DNA of 64,000 bases from Phaeovulum molybdatiresistens (lineage in GTDB: Bacteria > Pseudomonadota > Alphaproteobacteria > Rhodobacterales > Rhodobacteraceae): the NCBI RefSeq assembly GCF_023544865.1, contig NZ_JAMJFX010000004.1:1-64000 (forward strand), read 5' to 3'. Of this stretch, positions 58,464 to 64,000 are shown one piece after another. A model generated the notes under the pieces. That model did no database searches and was not told where the DNA came from. It saw only the letters and a program-made list of their open reading frames with translations. The position numbers and the translations under genes are program-made. Every line of letters begins with the position of its first letter. Positions within the stretch are counted from its first letter, which is position 1.

Positions 58464-59225
58464 ATGACCACTTCGCTGGAAATCCTGACCTCGCCGGCCC
58501 TGTGCGGCCTTCGCCATGGCTTTTTTACCCGCAAGGGCGGGGTGTCGTCGGGGGTGTTCGCAGGGCTGAACTGTGGCCAGGGGTCATCCGATCAGGCCGA
58601 GGCAGTGCGCATGAACCGCGCCCGCGTGGCCGAGGCTATGGCCGCCCCCACTGCCGCGCTGATCGGTCTGCATCAGGTCCATTCCGCCGATGTGGTAACC
58701 CTCACCGCGCCGCCCGATGCCCCCGTGCGGGCCGATGCAATGGTCAGCGCCACGCCCGGTCTGGTGCTGACGGTGCTGACGGCGGATTGCCAGCCGGTGC
58801 TGTTCGCCGATGCGCAGGCGGGCGTGATTGGTGCTGCGCATGCGGGCTGGCGCGGCGCGCTGGATGGCGTTCTGGAGGCGACGGTGGATGCGATGGTGGC
58901 GCTGGGCGCGGACCGCGCACGCATTACCGCCGTGATCGGCCCCTGCATCTCGCAGCGCGCCTATGAGGTGGGGCATGATTTCATGGAAACCTTCCTGGTC
59001 GAGGATCCGGACTACGGGCGCTTCTTTTCCGGCGGGCCGGCGGGCAAGCCGATGTTCGACCTGCCGGCCTTTGGCCTGTATCGGCTGCGTCAGGCCGGGA
59101 TCGGCCATGCCGAATGGACGCGCCATTGCACCTATTCCGATCCCGACCGCTTCTATTCCTACCGCCGCACCACCCATGCGGGTGAGGCCGATTATGGCCG
59201 CCTGATTTCGGCCATCGGCCTTTAG
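58464..59225 (+). CDS. pgeF: Peptidoglycan editing factor (YfiH/PgeF)
   Basis: This 253-residue multicopper-oxidase-like domain protein removes or guards against misincorporated residues in peptidoglycan stems. TADCQPVLF, AAHAGWRGALDGVL and the CISQRAYEV segment supply the metal-binding cysteine and histidines. It is the last gene of the lgt operon, followed by a strong terminator. Confidence 0.92.
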   Translation: MTTSLEILTSPALCGLRHGFFTRKGGVSSGVFAGLNCGQGSSDQAEAVRMNRARVAEAMAAPTAALIGLHQVHSADVVTLTAPPDAPVRADAMVSATPGLVLTVLTADCQPVLFADAQAGVIGAAHAGWRGALDGVLEATVDAMVALGADRARITAVIGPCISQRAYEVGHDFMETFLVEDPDYGRFFSGGPAGKPMFDLPAFGLYRLRQAGIGHAEWTRHCTYSDPDRFYSYRRTTHAGEADYGRLISAIGL

Positions 59226-59245
59226 GCACGACAGGGCAGAACATG

Positions 59246-59273
59246 AAAAAGGCGCGCCGGGGGCGCGCCTTTT
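59246..59273. terminator. Bidirectional terminator between pgeF and pepF
   Basis: GGCGCGCC (59251-59258) pairs with GGCGCGCC (59262-59269) with a GGG loop; A-run before and T-run after extend the stem. It serves both convergent genes. Confidence 0.9.
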
Positions 59274-59294
59274 CGGTTTGCGGGGCGGGGGGGA

Positions 59295-61112
59295 TCAGTC
59301 CTCCAGCGCCTCCAGCTCGTCGATCATGCCGGCGATCATCGACAGGCCCTTGTCCCAGAACGCCGGGTCAGACGCATCCAGCCCGAAGGGCGCCAGCAGT
59401 TCCTTGTGATGCTTGGACCCGCCCGCCTTGAGCATGTCAAAATATTTCTCGGTGAACCCCGGCAGGCCGCCTTCGTAAACCGCATAAAGCGCGTTCACCA
59501 GGCCGTCGCCGAAGGCATAGGCATAGACGTAGAAGGGCGAATGCACGAAATGCGGGATATAGGCCCAGAAGGTTTCATAGCCCGGCATGAATTCAAACGC
59601 ATCGCCCAGCGATTCCGCCTGCACCGACATCCACAGCGCGTTGATATCCTCGGGCGTCAGTTCGCCTTGCGCGCGCGCGGCGTGCAGCTTGCATTCGAAA
59701 TCGTAAAACGCGATCTGGCGCACGACGGTGTTGATCATGTCCTCGACCTTGCCGGCCAGCAGGGTCTTTTTCTCGGCCGGGGTCGCGGCGGCCTCCAGCA
59801 GGCGGCGGAAGGTCAGCATCTCGCCAAAGACGGATGCGGTTTCCGCCAGCGTCAGCGGGGTTGATGCCAACAGCTCGCCCTGACCAGCCGCCAGCACCTG
59901 ATGTACGCCGTGGCCCAGTTCATGCGCCAGCGTCATCACGTCGCGCGGTTTGCCCAGATAGTTCAGCATCACATAGGGGTGCACAGTGGTCACGGTCGGA
60001 TGGGCAAAGGCGCCGGGGGCCTTGCCGGGTTTCACGCCCGCATCGATCCAGCCGCGCGAAAAGAACGGCATCGCCAGCCGCGCCATTTCGGGGCTGAAGG
60101 CCGAATAGGCCGACAGCACCGTATCGCGCGCCTCATCCCACAGGATCTTGCGCGGCGCTTCGGTGGGCAGGGGGGCGTTGCGGTCCCAGATCTGCAGCTT
60201 GTCCAGGCCCAGCCACTTTGCCTTCAGCCGATAGTAGCGGTGCGACAGCTTGGGATAGGCCGCGACGACCGCATCGCGCAGCGCCTGCACCACCTCGGGT
60301 TCGACATGGTTCGACAGGTGGCGGGCGTGCTGGGGCGTGGGCATCTTGCGCCAGCGGTCCTCGATTTCCTTTTCCTTGGCCAGTGTGTTGTGGACGCGGG
60401 CAAAGATCTTGAGGTTGTCGCCAAAGACCCGGGCCAGCGCGCGCGCGCCCGCCTCGCGCCGGGCGCGGTCGTGGTCGGACAGAAGGTTGGTGGTGGCTTC
60501 CAGGTTCAGCGTTTCGCCATCGACCTGGAATTCCAGCCCCGCGATATGTTCATCGAACAAACGGTTCCAGGCGGCAGCGCCCACAACGGTTTGATCATGC
60601 AGAAACTTTTCCAGCTCATCCGACAGCTGATGCGGTTTCATCGCGCGCATCCGGTCGAAGACGGGCTTGTAGCGCGCTACCGCCGGATCGGCGAACAGCG
60701 CGGCATAGGCGGCATCGTCGATGCGGTTGAATTCCAGGCTGAAGAACACCAGCGGCGTGGTCAGGGTGGTGATGCGGTCGCCCAGATCGGCCATGAACTT
60801 GGCGCGTTCGGCATCGGTGGTGTTCTGGTAATAACGCAGCCCCGCATAGGACATGATCCGCCCGGCGGTCACGTCGATGTCTTCATAGCGGCGAATGCAT
60901 TCGGCCATGCCGGCGGCATCGAGGCCGGCCAGCTTGCCTTCGTAATCCGCGGCAAAGCTGGCGCAGGCGGCTTCCAGCCGCGCCATGTCCTGCGCAAGCT
61001 CGGGGGCGTCGGGGGCGGTGTAAAGATCGCTCAGGTCCCAGTCGGGCAGATCGCCGAAGCCCCCGGAATGCGCATTGGCGTCAAAGACAGGGCGGGGCAG
61101 GGGCAGGGTCAT
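59295..61112 (-). CDS. pepF: Oligoendopeptidase F (M3 family)
   Basis: This 605-residue zinc metallopeptidase cleaves short peptides in the cytosol. The zinc motif HELGHGVHQ is in TLAHELGHGVHQVL, and the N-terminal oligoendopeptidase domain (about 110-270) precedes the catalytic part. ATG 61112 was chosen; an earlier ATG adds an odd N-terminus. It converges on pgeF and is followed upstream by a repeat at 61209. Confidence 0.93.
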   Translation of the reverse strand: MTLPLPRPVFDANAHSGGFGDLPDWDLSDLYTAPDAPELAQDMARLEAACASFAADYEGKLAGLDAAGMAECIRRYEDIDVTAGRIMSYAGLRYYQNTTDAERAKFMADLGDRITTLTTPLVFFSLEFNRIDDAAYAALFADPAVARYKPVFDRMRAMKPHQLSDELEKFLHDQTVVGAAAWNRLFDEHIAGLEFQVDGETLNLEATTNLLSDHDRARREAGARALARVFGDNLKIFARVHNTLAKEKEIEDRWRKMPTPQHARHLSNHVEPEVVQALRDAVVAAYPKLSHRYYRLKAKWLGLDKLQIWDRNAPLPTEAPRKILWDEARDTVLSAYSAFSPEMARLAMPFFSRGWIDAGVKPGKAPGAFAHPTVTTVHPYVMLNYLGKPRDVMTLAHELGHGVHQVLAAGQGELLASTPLTLAETASVFGEMLTFRRLLEAAATPAEKKTLLAGKVEDMINTVVRQIAFYDFECKLHAARAQGELTPEDINALWMSVQAESLGDAFEFMPGYETFWAYIPHFVHSPFYVYAYAFGDGLVNALYAVYEGGLPGFTEKYFDMLKAGGSKHHKELLAPFGLDASDPAFWDKGLSMIAGMIDELEALED

Positions 61113-61208
61113 GGCATCCTCATTTTCTTTGTTATCGCCTGACAGATAGGGTCTGGGGGGCGGCCCTGGCAAGGGGCAGGGCGCGCGGGGGCCCGGCGGC
61201 GGACCGCT

Positions 61209-61240
61209 CCGCGGGGAGTATTTTGGCCAAGAAGAAGCGG
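61209..61240. repeat. Dispersed repeat, type B
   Basis: CCGCGGGGAGTATTTTGGCC then AAGAAGAAGCGG. The same pattern occurs at 53551-53580. It is in the gap between pepF and the ABC ATPase gene, both on the minus strand. Confidence 0.6.
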
Positions 61241-61247
61241 ACGCGGG

Positions 61248-62294
<1,047 letters not shown>

Positions 62295-62295
62295 G

Positions 62296-63078
62296 TCAGC
62301 GTGCCGCCTTGGTATGTTTGGAGAAACGGGTAACCAGCTGGATCAGCCCCATGCAGGCCCAGGTGATGACAAAGGCGATCACCGCCAGGGCAAAGGGTTC
62401 ATAGGCCTTGTTGGCGCCCATCAGCTGCAGATAGGGGCCGAAGGCGGGGCGGTTCAGCAGCGCCGCCATGGTGAATTCGCCCATCACGATGGCAAAGGTC
62501 ACAAAGGCCCCCGACAGCACCGCCACCAGCACATTGGGCAGGATCACCCGCGCCAGGATCGTGGTCCAGCCCGCGCCCAGGCTTTGCGCGGCCTCGGTCA
62601 GGGTGGCGACGTCGATGGTGCGCAGCCCGGTATCCACCGCGCGATACATGTAGGGCAGCGACAGCGTGGCATAGCCTAGCATCAGCAGCAGGTTCGTGCC
62701 AAAGGTCGTGCCCGTCAGCGGCAACCAGCTTGAGGTGTTGTAAAGCCGGATATAGCCGAAGACGATGACGATCGCCGGAATGACCAGCGGCAACAGGGTG
62801 ACGAATTCCACGACGGGCCGCAGATGCGGCATCTTCAGCTGCACCCAGAAGGCGGTGGGCACCACCAGCAGCACGCCAAAGACGATGGTCAGCAGCGCCA
62901 TGATCACCGAATAGCCGAAGGTCTGGTGAAACCGCGGATCGGCCAGAACCGCGCGATAGGCATCCAGCGAATAGACGCCCCGGCGCATCGACAGCGAAAA
63001 CTCGGTCATGCCGACCAGCGGCAGGATGAAATAGGTGATCCCCAGCAGCAGGATCGCCCAGGCCAGCAGCTTTTTCAT
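62296..63078 (-). CDS. ABC transporter permease (PotC-type)
   Basis: A 260-residue protein with about six hydrophobic segments and an EAA-like loop (EAAQSLGAGWTTILARVILP). It follows the ABC-permease pattern of the second membrane subunit. The ATG at 63078 overlaps the stop of the other permease (ATGA). The stop lies one base before the ATPase start. Confidence 0.88.
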   Translation of the reverse strand: MKKLLAWAILLLGITYFILPLVGMTEFSLSMRRGVYSLDAYRAVLADPRFHQTFGYSVIMALLTIVFGVLLVVPTAFWVQLKMPHLRPVVEFVTLLPLVIPAIVIVFGYIRLYNTSSWLPLTGTTFGTNLLLMLGYATLSLPYMYRAVDTGLRTIDVATLTEAAQSLGAGWTTILARVILPNVLVAVLSGAFVTFAIVMGEFTMAALLNRPAFGPYLQLMGANKAYEPFALAVIAFVITWACMGLIQLVTRFSKHTKAAR

Positions 63079-63956
63079 TTCAGCCACCTTTCCGAACGTA
63101 TCCTGAGCCAGATGTAGATGACATTGGCCACGCCCGTGACCAGGATCATGCCGAAGGCCATGGCATAGCCCAGGTTCGGGTTGCCCAGCACATCGCCCCG
63201 GATCTGCGCAAACAGCATGATCGGCACGATGTTCAGCGACGATCCCGTCAGCGCAATCGCCGTGGCCACCGCGCCAAAGGCATTGGCAAACAGTAGCGCG
63301 AAGGTGCCCAGAAGCGCGGGGAACAGGATCGGCAGCGCCACCATGCGCCAGTATTGCGCCCCCGTCGCGCCCAGCACGCTGGCGGCCTCGCGCCATTCGC
63401 GTTTCAGCCCGTCCAGCGCGGGGGTGATGATCAGGATCATCAGCGGGATCTGAAAGAACAGATAGGTGATCGTCAGGCCCCAGAACGACAGGATGTTGAA
63501 CCCCAGCGCCCGCAGGTTGATGCCGAATTCGGATCGCAGCCAGACCGTGATCAGACCCAGCGGCCCAAGCGTCGCCAGAAAGGCGAAGGCCAGCGGCACG
63601 CCGGCAAAGTTCGACGCCACGCCGGAAAAGGTCAGCAAAGGCGACCGGATCCAGCCGGGCAACCCGCCCAGCACCACCGCCGCCGCCATGAGAAAGCCGA
63701 CCAGACAGCCAAGCGCCGCCGAGGTCGCCGAAATCTTGATGGAAATCCAGTAGGATGACAGGATGGATGTGGTGAACAGCCCGCGGATATTGTCCAGCGT
63801 CAGGCCGCCTTCAGGCGTCTGGAAGGCGCCGATCACGATCTTCATCGTGGGGGCAAACAGGAACAGCCCGACGAACAGCGCGAAAGGCAGGACGCCCAGC
63901 CACGTCAGCGGCAGGCGCCGCCGCGCGCGGGGCGGGGCTTGGGGGGGGGCAGTCAT
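63075..63956 (-). CDS. ABC transporter permease (PotB-type)
   Basis: A 293-residue protein with about six hydrophobic segments and an EAA-like loop (EAASVLGATGAQYWRMVALP). It is the first membrane subunit of the operon. ATG 63956 follows CCGCATGAC. The 44 bases to the window end hold no recognisable gene. The binding-protein gene is expected outside. Confidence 0.86.
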   Translation of the reverse strand: MTAPPQAPPRARRRLPLTWLGVLPFALFVGLFLFAPTMKIVIGAFQTPEGGLTLDNIRGLFTTSILSSYWISIKISATSAALGCLVGFLMAAAVVLGGLPGWIRSPLLTFSGVASNFAGVPLAFAFLATLGPLGLITVWLRSEFGINLRALGFNILSFWGLTITYLFFQIPLMILIITPALDGLKREWREAASVLGATGAQYWRMVALPILFPALLGTFALLFANAFGAVATAIALTGSSLNIVPIMLFAQIRGDVLGNPNLGYAMAFGMILVTGVANVIYIWLRIRSERWLK

Positions 63957-64000
63957 GCGGTCTTGTCCGTCCTGTCGGTCGTCTTGTGATTATGGGCCCG

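Overview
The window reads as a piece of a high-G+C alphaproteobacterial chromosome, most likely a member of the Rhodobacterales (Rhodobacter/Paracoccus-like). The signs are an F1-only ATP synthase operon (atpHAGDC without the F0 genes), an Hsp20-DUF1150 pair, an RluD gene head-to-head with a small DUF6476-type membrane protein, class I PHA synthase with a phasin, a hisC-tyrA pair, and a family-wide dispersed hairpin repeat. This is inference from gene content; no 16S or database comparison was possible.

Layout. 1-1142 is a mobile remnant: the end of an IS3-family insertion sequence has cut a relaxase gene, behind mobC and a set of nested inverted repeats that could be an oriT or operator. 1238-6326 (minus) is a tight five-gene run: radical SAM protein, DUF4130 protein, photolyase-like flavoprotein, DCC thiol-oxidoreductase-like protein and ABC1/UbiB kinase. 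6486-11527 holds an aminotransferase, a RarD-like permease, phaC and a phasin. 11372-16106 is a TRAP transporter operon with an amidase and a small membrane protein. 16431-18802 holds tusA, molybdenum-cofactor mobA, a DUF2478 gene and rpsD. 18943-25213 holds hisC, tyrA, a DUF2125 protein, a ChaC-like cyclotransferase and an ExbB/MotB-like pair. 25399-30705 holds clpA, an HPP-CBS protein, gloB and a methyltransferase. 30997-35826 is atpHAGDC. 35927-44611 holds an H-type lectin, groESL with a CIRCE operator, a TraB/GumN protein, a Mn-pyrophosphatase, a HAD hydrolase, a MaoC hydratase, ribF, a YcgN protein and a threonine aldolase. 44755-49650 holds a hydrolase/isomerase pair, prs, a Nudix gene, purEK and a ydcH-like gene. 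49888-54520 holds hsp20, DUF1150, a Hint-domain protein, trxB, an Lrp regulator and rpoH. 54698-61112 holds rluD, DUF6476, ubiK, lgt, a MidA-type methyltransferase, pgeF and pepF. The end (61248-63956) is a polyamine/iron-type ABC transporter whose binding protein must lie outside.

How the parts connect. Heat-shock genes recur: rpoH, hsp20, groESL and clpA. rpoH and hsp20 each have a sigma-32-like promoter with the same 14-nt spacer, while groES has a sigma-70-like promoter followed at once by CIRCE, so two heat-shock circuits appear in one window. A recurring palindromic element, with a core of CCCCGGGGATATTT then CAAA and CCGAAG, sits at six gene ends and is best read as a bidirectional terminator family.

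The most interesting uncharacterised loci are the five-gene photolyase/radical SAM operon, the proton-channel-like ExbB/MotB pair with a very long coiled coil, and the IS-interrupted mobilisation remnant. No CRISPR array, rRNA or confident tRNA was found.
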